Assembly: GCA_004123355.1 (NCBI GenBank)
Contig: SCHM01000002.1
Location: 3,941,569-4,005,568 of the forward strand
Direction of reading: 5' to 3'
DNA: 64,000 nt
Origin: Amphirosellinia nigrospora
Lineage: Eukaryota; Ascomycota; Sordariomycetes; Xylariales; Xylariaceae
Shown: one piece after another, positions 35,931 to 47,754 of the stretch
How the letters are laid out: every line of letters begins with the position of its first letter
Numbering within the stretch: the stretch's first letter is position 1
The notes under the pieces: generated by a model
The model's input: the letters and a program-made list of their open reading frames with translations, nothing else
What the model was told of the DNA's origin: nothing
The model's database searches: none
Made by a program: the position numbers and the translations under genes

Positions 35931-37368
35931 ATGGGACTGCTTCCGTTAAATTACCAACGTCCCACCTATGTCGACAAGGAGGTGTTCAGGAGGACCGAGA
36001 ACAGTGGCGAGTTCGACGTGAGGAGTGATGCTTCCTTGAAGTCCGGGCGCACCGGCACCCCCTCGGGCATTCCCGATGCACTCACGTTTGACAGGATCAT
36101 CAACGGTGGGACCTGCCCGGTGAGTTTGTGTGAGGCCATCCTATGAAGCCCCAAGTGCTGACAGTCTAAAGCCTTGTACCATCCGAGATTTCATGAATTA
36201 CCTCATCTACATCGAGCATTCCGCCGAGAATCTGCAGTTCTTCCTATGGTACCGTGACTACGTCAAGCGTTTCCAAGATGCACCGGCTTCGGAAATCACA
36301 CTGGCGCCTGAGTGGACGCTGACCATGGAGGAGGATGCGATGGCCAAGGTTCAGAAGGACGCTTCCAGCAAAGCTCAGAAAGACTCACCCGTGGCTAAGG
36401 AACTCTTCAAGGGAACCGACTTTGAGAAAACGCCGGAGGTGCTGGTCGTTGAGAGTAGGGGGGATCCCTTTTCTACTCCGCCTGGGTCTTCGGCTGGCGA
36501 TAGTGTCTCGCTGTCCGGATCTCAGGCCACACGTACATCGGCCAGGCGGGGGATGCGTTTTCCGCGGCGGGTGTCAAGCGACCTTGTAAGACATGTCACT
36601 CCGATTTCCACTGTCCCTACTCGTTCTCATACCTTTCGCAGTTACCATACAGCCTTTTCGAGCGGAGATGAACCGAGTTATCGGCACGTACATCGTAGAC
36701 GGCTCTCCCGCCAGTTGAATCTCTCGGCGCGTGAGCGGAAGGTCGTGGTTCAAGCGCTATCCTATACGACCCACCCGTCGGCCTTCCGCACGTTGGTGCG
36801 AAGCGTCGAGACTACGCTCCGGAAGCAAGCACACCCCAATTTCGTCCGATGGACCATCTGCGGTAACCCGGCCCGTGTGACGTTCGCACGTGGTCTCGGG
36901 GCGGGAAGCATTCTTCTTGCGGTGGTCGGGTCGATCATCTTGACACTAAGCGGCGCGGGCCGTGGATGGCGGGCGCTATTCGCGATCCTCTGGGTGTTCG
37001 GTATCGCGACGCTGATAACGGCCATCAAGGGGATGTGTGTGGTGCTGCATGGCTTGCACCACCGACACGTACGGCCGTGGGAGCTATTTGCCACCGAAGA
37101 TAACGAGTCCGAGATGACGCTGGCCGAGGGCAAGCAGAGCTTCGACTCATTCGGGTCATCCAACAGCTACGAGGACGAGCCGTGGGTGGTCCGCTACCGT
37201 CATCGGTTCCTCATCCGCAAAATCTTCGACCGCGAGGTCTGGATCCAGGAGCCGGCGTTGCGGCAGATCCAGGACACCATCTTCCTGCAGTCGATGCTGG
37301 CGGCGGTGCTGGGCGCAGGCCTCCTCACTGCTCTCTTTGTGGCTCTCCCGGCTGGTGGTTTCTTCTAG
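35931..37368 (+). CDS. RGS-domain protein with three C-terminal membrane spans (Rax1/RgsB-like)
   Basis: Exons 35931-36119 and 36172-37368 encode 461 residues. The intron is 52 bp and phase 0. An RGS-like region covers about residues 50-260, with FMNYLIYIEHSAENLQFFLW near the start and SAFRTLVRSVETTLRKQAHPNF at the end. A long Ser/Pro/Arg insert interrupts it. Predicted membrane spans are at about 303-325 (SILLAVVGSIILTL), 331-351 and 434-458 (MLAAVLGAGLLTALFVALP). An RGS module with a three-span C-terminus is the layout of Rax1 and Aspergillus RgsB. Those proteins act in polarity or G-protein signalling at membranes. Whether this one accelerates GTP hydrolysis is not shown. The frame is intact. 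Confidence 0.8.
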
Positions 37369-39108
37369 TCTGGTGTCCCTGTCTGGGACTGTAAATCTAC
37401 CTACTGCTTATCGTCTGGCTGGCACACACTCTACGCCTTGAAGGACAGATTTGCCACTGTATCGAGAAGAGTATCCATGTTTGAGGTGGTATACACGCTG
37501 CACCTTGTTCCTTTTTGGTTATGAAAGTCAGTTCACGCAAGCGCTTGTACCGAAACAAGGAGCATGGTTGATACCCGGGTAAAGGAGTTTGGCTTTTAGG
37601 TCTACGGGTACAAGGTGTATTGAGATTGAGATTGGTATTTGGAAGAAGATCGACAGGCTGGTATTTATATTATTGGGTACGTGCAGGTGGGTAGGTTCCT
37701 ATGCATAGGTAATAAATTTGGTGAAGTAGGTAGGTACCTAATGGAGGACCGACTTCCTGCTTCGAGGTTCCCACCTTGGGTTTGTATTTACTTTGTACCT
37801 GAGATTCGGGAATGCACCATGGAGGACAGTCAGATACCGTGTTGCATTAGTATACACTTTCTACAGTTGTTGTCTTTCCTCCAGTCTGCTTTGTCATTTC
37901 TTTTTACTAGCACTAATAGCTCATTCGAAATGCCATCGATTCCTCAACACGTTTCTGACCAGGTTAGAATCCTTCGCTGGATTACCTAACCAGACTGATT
38001 AAGCCACCTTGGTAGTTTGCCATTTGGAATGAAGTGTGTGTGTGTGTGTGGTGATGAGGCTGATACTATGGTAGCACCGATGCAACATGGCTCTTCGCCT
38101 CGTTGATGTCATTGCCTTGACATGGGTTGTTGGTCGGTTTGTTTCAACTATTTCTTCTCGTCGTCTAGGCATGGAATCCTATCAGCCATTTCTCATCTGG
38201 CTTGTAACACCTAAACTTGGAAAATGGAATATGTGCGTATTCGTATTGACCTCAGCCCTTGAAGATGGGGGTTATCTTATATTACTAGGTATGCAAGGGA
38301 TTCCTGAGCTTGGACGTTATTGTGCAGTACACTAGGTTTAAGTAGTAACTTTTTTTTTTGTTGAGCTCTGAGATACGCGTCGCTCCAGAGAGCTAAGTTG
38401 CCCTGGCCATCTCCACTGGCTAACTATATTGAGAGATATGATTTGTATAGATGGATTTAAAATAACTACCTCGCTAGGATGTATTATATCACCTCTCTCT
38501 ATCTGACATTCCATGTGTTTCAAGTCTTAGTAAGTTACCTGATTGTTTGAAGTAATTAGGTACTTAGTAGGTAGGTATGTCGACCAACGGACACCTTGTT
38601 GAGGTATCCGAATACAGGCCCCGGCGCCTCCCACTGGTCGGTTATTACCCAGGTTAGTACCTAGGTACCTAGGTAGTAATTAGTGACCTAAAGGCAGGCA
38701 GGCAGGCAGGCCATCGGCCCCCACCAGAGGCCTCGGGAATTACCCACCAAAATCGATCCATCAGATGTTCGTCGGACCCTCTCTTCTCTGCTCACCCTCA
38801 ATCACCAAGCCTTACAATCCCCTACCGATGTTCCTGTTAGAGCGTACTACTAAACAGATATGTCAGATTGACTCACCTGCCTTGCCTCGACACAGACCTA
38901 AGATAACATTCATGCCGCCCTAAATAACCTCCAGCACTTCGGCTTCCTTGCCGCCTGTGTATCCATCTACCATTCTTATCCCATTCCATCCCCGTGCCGG
39001 TTCCTCCTAACCCCGTAGTCCGTCTCAACACGAATTACATGAGAAGAGGACTCGGAATCACATGAATCGTGTCGCAGAAGCGGTGCGACTCGACTGGCAA
39101 CCATCATC
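37369..39108. other. 1.7 kb intergenic region
   Basis: No gene is seen. A GT run is at 38034-38050, GGCA repeats at 38693-38711 and a CCTAGGTACCTAGGTA tandem palindrome at 38661-38676. The open frames at 37639-37989 and 38087-38335 have no domain. Confidence 0.5.
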
Positions 39109-40695
39109 ATGTCCCCCTCTCAGTCCCACGAGCATGCCGAAACAGCCATCGCCGCCGGTGACGACGTAGACCATCGCGACGCTGACCCACGGCCGCGCGC
39201 CATGACGAGTACTGCGACCAGCACCGCCGAGATCGACAGCGCCCATATCACATCCGGGCTCCGTGCGCATCAATGTCAAGGGCGCATTTATTGTCGACGG
39301 CACCGAGCAGCCCAGCACCCGCCAATGGCTACGCCAACGGGAGCTATCACGAGGGCAAGGACATCAGGTTACCCAATCATACCGCTGTCGTGAGTCACAT
39401 AGCTGTGGATGTAAGTGTGATAGTGCGCCGACGACAGAACGTGTGTGAACGATTGACTGATGTTTGATTAGATCGGTGGCTCTTTAGCCAAGCTCGTCTA
39501 CTTCTCCCGCGAAGCACACTCAACGAGCCGGGCGGGAGACTAATTTCCATTCCTTCGAGACCGACCATGTTGACGACTGTATCGAGTTTATGCGACATCT
39601 AAAAGACAACCAATTGGCTCTCAATGGCTCCAAACCAAATGACTTGTGCATCATGGCCACTGGCGGCGGCGCCTTCAAGTACCACGATAAGATCAAGACG
39701 GCCCTGGGTGTAGATGTGTTGAGCGAAGACGAGATGACTTGTCTCATAATAGGTGAGGTCCGCCCCGGGCCGAATCGCCTTACTGGACGAAGATGAGACA
39801 GTACTAACGAAATGATACAATAAAATAGGACTTGATTTCTTTATTACCGAGATACCCCGTGAGGTCTTTACATATTCGGAGACCCACCTATGCAGTTTGT
39901 AGAGCCCGAAACCGACATATATCCTTACATGCTAGTCAATATCGGATCTGGTGTGAGTATACTTAAGGTATCCGGACCGAGGAAGTACGAACGTGTAGGT
40001 GGTACTTTCGCTCGGTGGTGGCACATTATGGGCCTTCTGTCTCTGCTCACACGCCGAGAGTTATCGACGATATGCTCGACATGGCCGCCCAAGGTGATAA
40101 CGCTAGAGTCGACATGTTGGTGGGCGATATTTACGGCACAGACTACAACAAGATCGGGCTCAAGAGCACGCCATCGCGAGTTCTTTCGGAAAGGTATCTT
40201 CCGGATGAAGCGCGAGGCGCGAGGACGAGGCCGAAGACAATGGCAATGGCATAGCCGACCATCACATGCCCACCCAGTCAAAACAAGATCCCGCAAACCA
40301 TTCCTCCACCCTATCCTCCTCGCAGACCCCAGCCGACGTACCGTCCCGGTTTTCCGCGTCCGAATCTCGCGGTCTCTGCTCTACGCCATCAGCAACAACA
40401 TCGGCCAGATCGCGTACCTCCACTCCCACATCCACGGCCTGTCGCATATTTACTTCGGCGGCTCCTTCATCCGCGGCCACCCACAGACCATGAACACACT
40501 CAGCTACGCCATCCGGTTCTGGAGTAAAGGCCAGAAACAGGCCTACTTCTTGCGCCACGAGGGCTACCTCGGCGCCGTCGGCGCATTCCTCAAACGCCAG
40601 CCTCGTAACTGGGGCCGTAGGGGGAGCTCGAGGGAGATGGGGCTGCGTTGGAAGAGCGCCTCCGGGAGCGTAGCGAAGGCGCGGCGCTTCGGTGA
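39109..40695 (+). CDS. pantothenate kinase (eukaryotic type), many frame breaks
   Basis: ATG is at 39109 and the likely stop is TGA 40693-40695. Recognisable pieces in order are SVRINVKGAFIVDG, VVSHIAVD|IGGSLAKLVYFSRE, CIMATGGGAFKYHDKI, MTCLIIG|LDFFITEIPREVF, DIYPYMLVNIGSGVSIL, DDMLDMAAQGDNARVDMLVG, LLYAISNNIGQIAYLHSHIH and IYFGGSFIRGHPQTMNTL. This is the ATP-binding and catalytic fold of fungal PanK, which phosphorylates pantothenate in the first step of coenzyme A synthesis. Introns are at 39411-39471 and about 39753-39829. At least eight frame changes are needed. Most fit a lost base, but one near 40009 looks like an extra T, and the 40180-40320 stretch is hard to resolve. Density is higher than in other genes here. 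PanK is normally essential, so I still favour sequence error over a pseudogene. Confidence 0.82.
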
Positions 40696-42023
40696 CCGGA
40701 GCCCGGCGAAAAGATATAATACCAAACCGAACCGAATAGATTTCGAAAGCTAGACTACATTGCTTTCCTCGCTCAAGTCTGATATTTTGGTGTATGTTAG
40801 GCATGGCGCGGCGCCGTGAAGCGTTCTGGGTGCGGTGAATATGAATTATTATCGCGTACGCGATTTGTCGAGCTAGTTGGATATAGATTTATGGGGCCTC
40901 CCTGTCACCTACATGTAGATTCCCGAGTTGACCGAGGAAGATGGGTATTTACCGAACAGAATCAATACCCACCGAATTTATTTCAACAATTCATACAGAA
41001 TAGAGAGATGTATATTTTATCTACAATCCAACCAACTGTTTTAACCGATAGGGTCGTGCTTTTGCTTCAGTGTGCGCCCAATATCCGATAAGACCGGGTT
41101 TGAAGACGGCAAGGCGTAGGGTGATAACAATTACCTAGGCATATAAGAAGTGTTCGTCAAAGTAGTACCTAGTCGTGGGCAATGTCGTTATATGGATAAA
41201 GATAGACATGGGACATAGTATTCATCGCTTGTGTTACGCTAGTTCCATCACCACGACTTCCAACTACGTGGTACCAGAGCTACTTCATTGCAGATAGAGC
41301 CGCATCACACGATATATCACATGATATATAAGAACATATTCGAGAAGTGATAGAGATGTCACGATTATAGGATTCTGTGAGTTGATGCTAAATTGTGGGT
41401 GGGTTGAACCAAGGGGACTATAGGGGTTGAAAGCGGGAAGGCAGAATGAAGGAAACCAATTTGGCGGTGAAACCCGAATCCCCACGCTATAGGGAGGGAA
41501 TAATGAAGAGGAAAAAAAAGACGGCGCAATCGTATAATCCCTATATCCCAGCCCTGACACGGGAAGCTTGTCCCGCCGGTTCCTCTGCCGCCTGATCATT
41601 CGGATGGCTCGGTTTGATTGGAAATGGCTATTGCTGAACGAGGTGCGCGCATTTAGAAGACCGTGTCCTTCCAAATTTATCGGCCCGCTCCTATTTATTC
41701 GAGGGCATAGTCATTCGTCGTACCGTCCTCGTAGCAAGGACGGAGGCGGCTTTCATCGGCTGAAAGGGGAGGTAGGTGTGTATCGGGAGCCGTGAGATAC
41801 AGGCAAGTTGGTGCGAACTGAGTTGATGGGAACTGGAAATGGGATATGCCAAATGACAATGTTGGGTGGAGGGGATGATTCAAGTCGTGTGAAGTCATGT
41901 CAGTCGCCAAGCCTACAGCTCTTGGTTGGTATTCGTCTTCTTCTGGTTGAGTTGAAAGCTCGTGGAATGTCTTTGCTGGCCCAGGTATCATTAGATTATT
42001 GGGGAGAATATTGGGGCTCCAAT
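40696..42023. other. 1.3 kb convergent region, no gene seen
   Basis: This is the 3' flank of pantothenate kinase and of the minus-strand gene ending at 42024. A CCTAGG box lies at 41134-41139. The minus-strand frame at 41285-41674 shows no recognisable domain. Confidence 0.5.
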
Positions 42024-43438
42024 TTATGCCCCAGGTTCAATCATGTTAAAGCCGACGTCGGATAGGCCGTCAAACATTATTACATACTCCTGCGTGATAG
42101 GGAGAAGAGATTCTGATTCTGGATATGACACGGTGGTGGTACTCCATAGGCTCCCCATATCTTCGTTGGCTGCGCCGTTGCGGGCATAGAATTCCCCGGA
42201 GGGAAACTCGTGTGTATCGGGGTGAGACACGATTTCGAATTCTTCGTTATCCGAATATGCCTCCATTGAGACTACGTCTATATCGTCTGCAGTAGTATCG
42301 ACGTCTGTTTCGGGACACTCGATAGGAGTAGACACAGGGTCAACGAAATCAGAAGGTGACCCATATGGGACGCAATGCTCATGACCTGAGCCACTGCTAA
42401 CACTGATAACACAGTGATCTGGTCTATGAGCCGCAAATATGCAGTGCTTTGCATGGTTTGAGCCGAGATTGCAGTCGTCGTCTTTAATATGTCTATGGAG
42501 TGGATATGGATCCAAGCAGGTTGGTCCAATGTCCGAGTGGCGACAAAAGCATCGGCAGGAGCCCTATGTAAGATATGAGTGTCGGGGTCTTGGTGCTGTG
42601 AAATAAGACTAAGATCACCTGCCTCAGAAACTTGTTCCTGCATTCTCCCGGTCCGATTCCGAAGTAGAAGACCAACGCTTCCTTCATCGCTCGAAGAATC
42701 GTCGTCAAAGAACTCCGAATGTCCTGAGTCTACGTTATTTGCGGTGAATAATTGTCGCTGTTGATTTCCTCGTATAGACCAACTAAGCTGTCGAGTGATC
42801 CTAGAAGGTAGGCTAGATTGCTCTTGGATGCTCATGTACTGCTTCTTGAAAAGGGCCTCCTGTCTCTTCGGTTCTAGCCTCGTAAATCCAACTAAACTGG
42901 AGGAGGGAAGACTAAACTTGGCCTGTTCTGGGAGCCCGATCTCTTGTGTTACCGTTGGTACATACATGTCTTTGGAGTATCCATGCTTTCCAGGGCTACT
43001 GATAACCGTGTATAGGTGTCCGTTTGCAGCCTTATGAGTTGGCACCCAGCAGATCTTGGAGATAGGGACCGTCTGATACTCAAAATTGGATAGGTTGATG
43101 ACTCGAACGTGGCTCTCTTGACAGCATTCATCTTGTTGCAAACATACCCATAGAGGAAAGCGGTCCTTCGGGGATTCTAAAGATACGCCGTGCGCGGCAT
43201 GATAATATACGGTCCTATTGATATCTTCCCCAAGCGACGCTACATCGTCGACCGTGCGAGGCTCTCCCATGTAGTCTCCATCAATATCACGAATAATGAT
43301 TTGAGGGAACTTCGCTTTCAGGTCCACGTTAGGTGACTGTACAAGCGAGTGATTCTCCAACAAGCGATAATTCCTGACGAGCACCAGAATTGAGGCCAAA
43401 CTTGACGTTGGATCGCCATCGATGCCAACAACGAGAAC
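42024..43438 (-). CDS. unrecognised fungal protein, one frame break
   Basis: A long frame from about 43438 to near 42510 continues in a second frame to the stop at 42024; together they give about 470 residues. The join near 42510 fits one lost base. The first part is ordinary globular-looking sequence (FPQIIIRDIDGDYMGEPRTV, CWVPTHKAANGHLYTVISSP). The second is Asp/Ser/Glu-rich and looks disordered (TDVDTTADDIDVVSMEA). No ATG begins the long frame. The open sequence starts after a TAG at about 43440 that could be a splice acceptor, or a lost base may hide the ATG near 43422. No domain is recognised. Coding-like composition in both frames supports a real gene. Confidence 0.55.
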
Positions 43439-44245
43439 GTTGTACTAGTTGCGTGGTAAGAGTGCTAGCTTGAGAGCTCAACTAGTGTATGTTAATAGAG
43501 CAGCGGCAGACGGGCCTGGAGTATTTCGGCACAGGGCAGGTCTTCTCCCTATTTAAAAAACGGCCGAGGACAATGACGGGAAGCACGAAGCAGAAAACTA
43601 GACTACGGGGTATCCAGCTGTTTCTTAACTTATATGGGTGCATGCCGGGGTGGAAGCGACGCCGAGATACCCCGTGAGATTCAACGGTATATATACATCG
43701 CTCGCCACAGGGAGATATAATGGGATTCGCTGTTTATGGCGAAGTAAAGGTACATGCGTAGATCACGACTAGGAAGAACTAGTGTATGTCTATAATCACT
43801 CTTAAGCCAAAGACGATGTGTGTAGACGGATTTGGGAGTGAGGATGTGTTGGCCCCCATTTCAGGGGTTACTGTATAATATGCGACCGCCTTCATTCCAC
43901 GGTCCAGGTGGAAATAGGATCGGCCTTCTATTGGTTTCAGACGTGGTAGGCCTGGTGGCGGTGGGAGAATAATACAGAGGTTGTTGCGCCACTTGCTTCT
44001 GCTTGAGAGGTGCATTATTCTAATGATACAGGACATGGGTTGGGCGCTATGGCTCGGATTTCCCGGTAGTAGGAATACGGCTGGGCGATCACGCTGATAG
44101 GGTTCGGCGGTGGGAGCCGGATCGCGGGCTTGCGAGGATCGGCCAGCCAGTTGATGCAGCAGTCGTACGCCACATGGGCCATAGGCTAATGATTCGTCAG
44201 GTAGGATGCTGCTCGGAATATCAGGACATGCGTCGCTCATGCCAG
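43439..44245. other. intergenic between the unknown gene and AIM11
   Basis: The minus-strand frame 43779-44249 (156 codons) lies here directly downstream of the AIM11 stop. It is Pro/Arg-rich without a domain and is probably not a gene. The rest shows nothing recognisable. Confidence 0.45.
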
Positions 44246-44836
44246 TCACACTCGCCCTTTGGTTGTCGTCGATTTCTTCGCCGCCGTTGCTGCTTCCTCT
44301 TCATGCGTTTCTTTCCGCGACAAGACCTTGGCGACCCATTCTTCTACCTCCGTTCGGCCTCCTCGTCAGTTCTGCCTCCGCCGGGGCCGATGTGTTTCCG
44401 CGCCATGGCTCTGAGGTCATCGATGCTGGACACGTCCAAGGCCAGGACATACCACCGGTCATCATGATGGCAAAGCCCACGACGTTGAGTGTAGCTAGGT
44501 TGAGGGCTTCCAGGGCGATGAGGGGGCTATCGGAGGCGATCTTATTGACGGGCCGGTTGCTCTGTGTGTAGAACTTGGGACTGTGGCTAACATTTTCCTA
44601 GCTACCGATCGTCTCGTTACGAAAGTAGCAAGCGAAAGAAAGCCGGCGCCGGCGAAGAACAACCCCAATTGTTTCAGTGGGCGTTGTGACAGAATTGACG
44701 GTCGAGTCTCGGGTCGTGGTGGTTGGAGTGCGACTGTGACTGCGGGTATGGGATCGGGCTGGCGGGGCGGCGAATGAGTTCTCGATGCCGAATCGCTGTC
44801 CTTGGGCATGGTCATTGTGGTTCCGAATGACCACAT
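44246..44836 (-). CDS. AIM11: AIM11-like mitochondrial membrane protein, three single-base gaps
   Basis: Two further in-frame ATGs follow ATG 44836 (MWSFGTTMTMPK). The Pro/Arg-rich N-terminus leads to LKQLGLFFAGAGFLSLATF and VTRRSVARK, the first membrane span and signature of the AIM11 family. After correction it reads IASDSPLIALEALNLATLNV and VGFAIMMTGGMSW (second span), then LDVSSIDDLRAMARKHIG. It ends in a charged tail with stop TGA 44248-44246. Frame breaks are near 44580 (A run), 44445 and 44350 (G runs), each fitting one lost base. AIM11 affects mitochondrial inheritance in yeast; its molecular role is unknown. No intron is needed. Confidence 0.8.
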
Positions 44837-45382
44837 TTTGCTTCTGGCCCTTGTTGGTGTAGTGCAAAAAGGGTTTGGAGAAGCTGTCTGTAGTTTGTGA
44901 GATGGCTATAAAATGAATCCCCGAATTTTATTTGGCTGTAGTCTAGATTCGGTCTTGCAAATCGAATCTATGGGGTACGAATATAATTTGTGGACCCTTC
45001 TATGCTTGTAGATGAATATTTATTGGTATATGAAGTAGGTAGAGACCCGCGAAGCTGGACTAGCTGAATCATCCACGCACATGAGGTACTTAGGTAGGTA
45101 CTTAGGTAGGTACTTAGGTAGGTAGGTACTTCATGATTAGTATACTTATTTATGATGCTAGATCCCAGACTATGAACAAAAATACGTTCATACACCCTCT
45201 CGTGTCGGCGACGTGCCCAGTTACCAATGTAAGTGTCACGCTATTTGTGCCTTGAAGATCACCGCATGCCCAGTTTACTAACTAACCGTCAGTCACCATG
45301 GGATTCTTACCTCATCATCTTATCCTGTCTTGGTAAAACTCACCTGTAAGAATGAAAACGAGGCATATCCACGAATCCGCGT
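44837..45382. other. AIM11 upstream region with a TAGGTACT repeat
   Basis: This 545 bp contains the tandem repeat at 45083-45130 listed separately. It separates AIM11 from the 3' end of the next minus-strand gene. No gene is seen. Confidence 0.5.
45083..45130. repeat. TAGGTACT 12-bp tandem repeat
   Basis: About four units of AGGTACTTAGGT, some with extra AGGT. It is related to the CCTAGGTA / TAGGTACC elements found in many intergenic regions of this window. Confidence 0.9.
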
Positions 45383-46068
45383 CTAGAGAGCCTCCAACGT
45401 GTCTAGCCCTACGACGTCCACTCGTCGAGGCGCGTGGAGAAGGATAGTACTCAGAGACGATAGCCTCGAGTCTAATGTGAATTCTTTTAGCCAGTCCTTA
45501 TGATATAGACTATGTTCCCACTCGTCCCAGGTATCGGGACAGTCCGGGAGGATGGTCGAAGGATGCGCACCGAGAGCTGTAGCACGGGCAGAAGACTCTC
45601 CAGCTTGAACAGCAACCAGTATTCCCCCGGAGGCATGGTATGCGGCGAACACTCGGTCGGATACACCTCACTCCAGTGAACAGGATGCTCGTCCTCGTAA
45701 TCCTTGCTCCTTTCCATAATGCGAAGTGCCTTGGTGATGTAGGTAAGGCAATCTTGGAGATGCCAGATCGACCCGCATTGTGGTTGGTTTTCCAGGACAG
45801 CACGGTGCGCGTGGTATGCCGCGCAAGTGAACCGCCAGTAGGCCTTTTTGCGCTCGGGACGAAGTTGGGATCTCTTGACTTCCTTGTTGAGACCTGTATA
45901 GAACTCGGCAACTTGGCTTAGTGGTGGTGTTTTGGGCAGAGGGAAATGGATTGGATCGCCGCCGCCGAACTCGCCGTGGTTCCGGGATAAGTCGCTTTCA
46001 GACTCATCTCCCTCTAGCCGCCTCTTTACATAGGCTAACACGAAGATAAATTCAGTCAAGTGACTCAT
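45383..46068 (-). CDS. unrecognised fungal protein, one frame break
   Basis: ATG 46068 (MSHLTEFIFVLAYVKRRL) opens a frame that runs to about 45600. It then continues in another frame to the stop at 45383, with the change between about 45610 and 45545. The product of about 228 residues is mostly alpha-helical in appearance. It is rich in Trp and Tyr (KKAYWRFTCAAYHAHRAVL, SIWHLQDCLTYITKALRIM, CPDTWDEWEHSLYHKDWL). No family is recognised. It shares a 500 bp upstream region with the divergent oxygenase gene. The single break fits the local pattern of missing bases. Confidence 0.6.
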
Positions 46069-46568
46069 TCTTCAAGTGTTGTGTAGAGGCGCTAGCCCTT
46101 TTCGAATCGCACTCAAGGAGTCTGTTTCAATAGTTCTCACGACCTAACGTATCGCACACTTTCCGAACGTGAAATGGAGCAAATATGCCATGTAGCGTGC
46201 CTATGGTGTTTTATTTTCCACTTGAACTCTCGGAAACGACCTGTGCTATACTGCACAGGTAGTCAGTCTCCGCTATGTTTGCTATGTGACCAAGCATCGT
46301 TTAAGGCCCGTTTAGATACTTAGGTACATAGCTAACTCTGAGAGCCATGAGATCTTGGGTCTTGCCAAGGTGCATGTTGATGGCGCTAATGAGATCTGCC
46401 CTTCATGCAGATGCACCTTTAAAGTAGGTTTAGGTGGATCAAGGTCCATTTCTTTTGGCGGCTAGAGGATGAATGAACATCCATCAACTACGAAATGTTT
46501 CACATTGCCCTTGAAAGTTGACCACTAATCGCTCACCGCGGCAAGACTGAATACGATAAAGTAAGACA
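46069..46568. promoter_or_regulatory. divergent promoter region, unknown gene / oxygenase
   Basis: Two ATGs on opposite strands are 500 bp apart, so both promoters lie here. A TTAGGTACATAGC motif is near 46319. No other element is recognised. Confidence 0.4.
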
Positions 46569-47754
46569 ATGGGCAACAAGAATAAAACTGCTGGGAAACA
46601 ATCGTCGCACAAGAGATCTGAGGCAGATGCAGATGCAACTAGAACGAGCTGGCCGCCATTCCGGCCCAGCCTACCCGTCACTCACCTCACCTTTGATGCG
46701 CCCATTCCCACTCTCGGAGATCAGATTGTATTACTGCGCAACTTTTGGCCTAAGAGCCTCTGTCGGGAATATCTCAGCTTTTTGGCTACGTTACCGTTGA
46801 CAACAACTCCTGGCCGCCCGAAGCGGGGAGAGGCAACCCGGGTCAACGACCGCTTCCAGACGAACGATGCTCTGTTTGCTCAGCGATTGTGGCTTGAGAC
46901 GGGGTTGAAGGATGCAGTACTGGAACCCTCTGTGAAGCACTTGTGGTAAGGGTCTCTCCCAAACCCGCTTGGCGCGGCGTCGGTCACCACTGACGTAGAC
47001 GACCAGGGGCGGTGAGGTTGTAGGTCTCAATCCGAACATTCGAGTCTATCGGTATTCCAAAAGCCAGTTCTTCGACTGCCACTGTACGTCAACCATTAGA
47101 GACTAGTCCTTCCTCCCTAGCCTCTTCCTCACCCATCCATCAAGCTGCTTACGACATCCATCATCTGGGACCCTGTTCCATGTGCTGTTGGCGTGTTGTG
47201 CTACTTAGCTTCTATCATTGGTGGCTTTGTTCTCGCATATTCTTCAACCGTCCACGTCTTGCTGCAGTGATCACTCAGCTATTGTGGTAACCATGTGGCT
47301 GTGGCGTTGTGCCGATCCAGCTACCTATTTTCAACAGTATGTAACGTGTGTTCAGATACTGATCATGAAGTGCTTACTAGACGACGACTCCAACTTAGTC
47401 GATGTTCCATCTGAAGACGGATGCGAAAGCATCCGTGCTAAAACAACCTGGACAACATTGTTGTACTTGACTTCAGTGGCTGATGGAGTTCTGGTGGAGA
47501 GACCGTTTTCTACCCCAATGATCGTAAATTGATCCGGGAGGAACTTGTTATATCGCCGGAAACTGGCATGCTTCTCTTCACAAAACACGGCGACAACTGC
47601 TTATTGGTGAGTCTATTTGCATTTTTTTCGGGGATGTTGTCACCAGACCTCTGGGACCAGTTATTGACCAATTAATCTCTATCAGCATGAAGGTCGCGAA
47701 GTCACGGCTGGCCAAAAATGGATAATCCGCACGGATCTTTGCATACGTAGATGA
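46569..47754 (+). CDS. 2-oxoglutarate/Fe(II) oxygenase (prolyl 4-hydroxylase-like), one single-base gap
   Basis: Exons are 46569-46945, 47007-47083, 47381-47606 and 47686-47754. The N-terminus is basic and Ser-rich (MGNKNKTAGKQSSHKRS). Then come LGDQIVLLRNFWPKSLCREY, RVNDRFQTNDALFAQRLW and LW|GGEVVGLNPNIRVYRY. The iron motif HxD is formed across intron 2 (FFDCH|YDDSN). TTWTTLLYLTS follows, then YPND, the segment FTKHGDNCLL|HEGREV with the distal His, and WIIRTDLCIRR. The protein is about 250 residues. Such enzymes hydroxylate proteins or small molecules using oxygen and 2-oxoglutarate; the substrate is not evident. A base is missing near 47492, where family sequence has GGET. Intron 2 is long (297 bp). 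Confidence 0.85.

Noticed and set aside
43779-44249. 156-codon minus-strand open frame after AIM11
   Set aside because: It starts two bases from the AIM11 stop, has a Pro/Arg-rich random look and no domain; it is most likely 3' sequence.
44968-45195. minus-strand ORF with YLST repeats
   Set aside because: It is a translation of the TAGGTACT tandem repeat.
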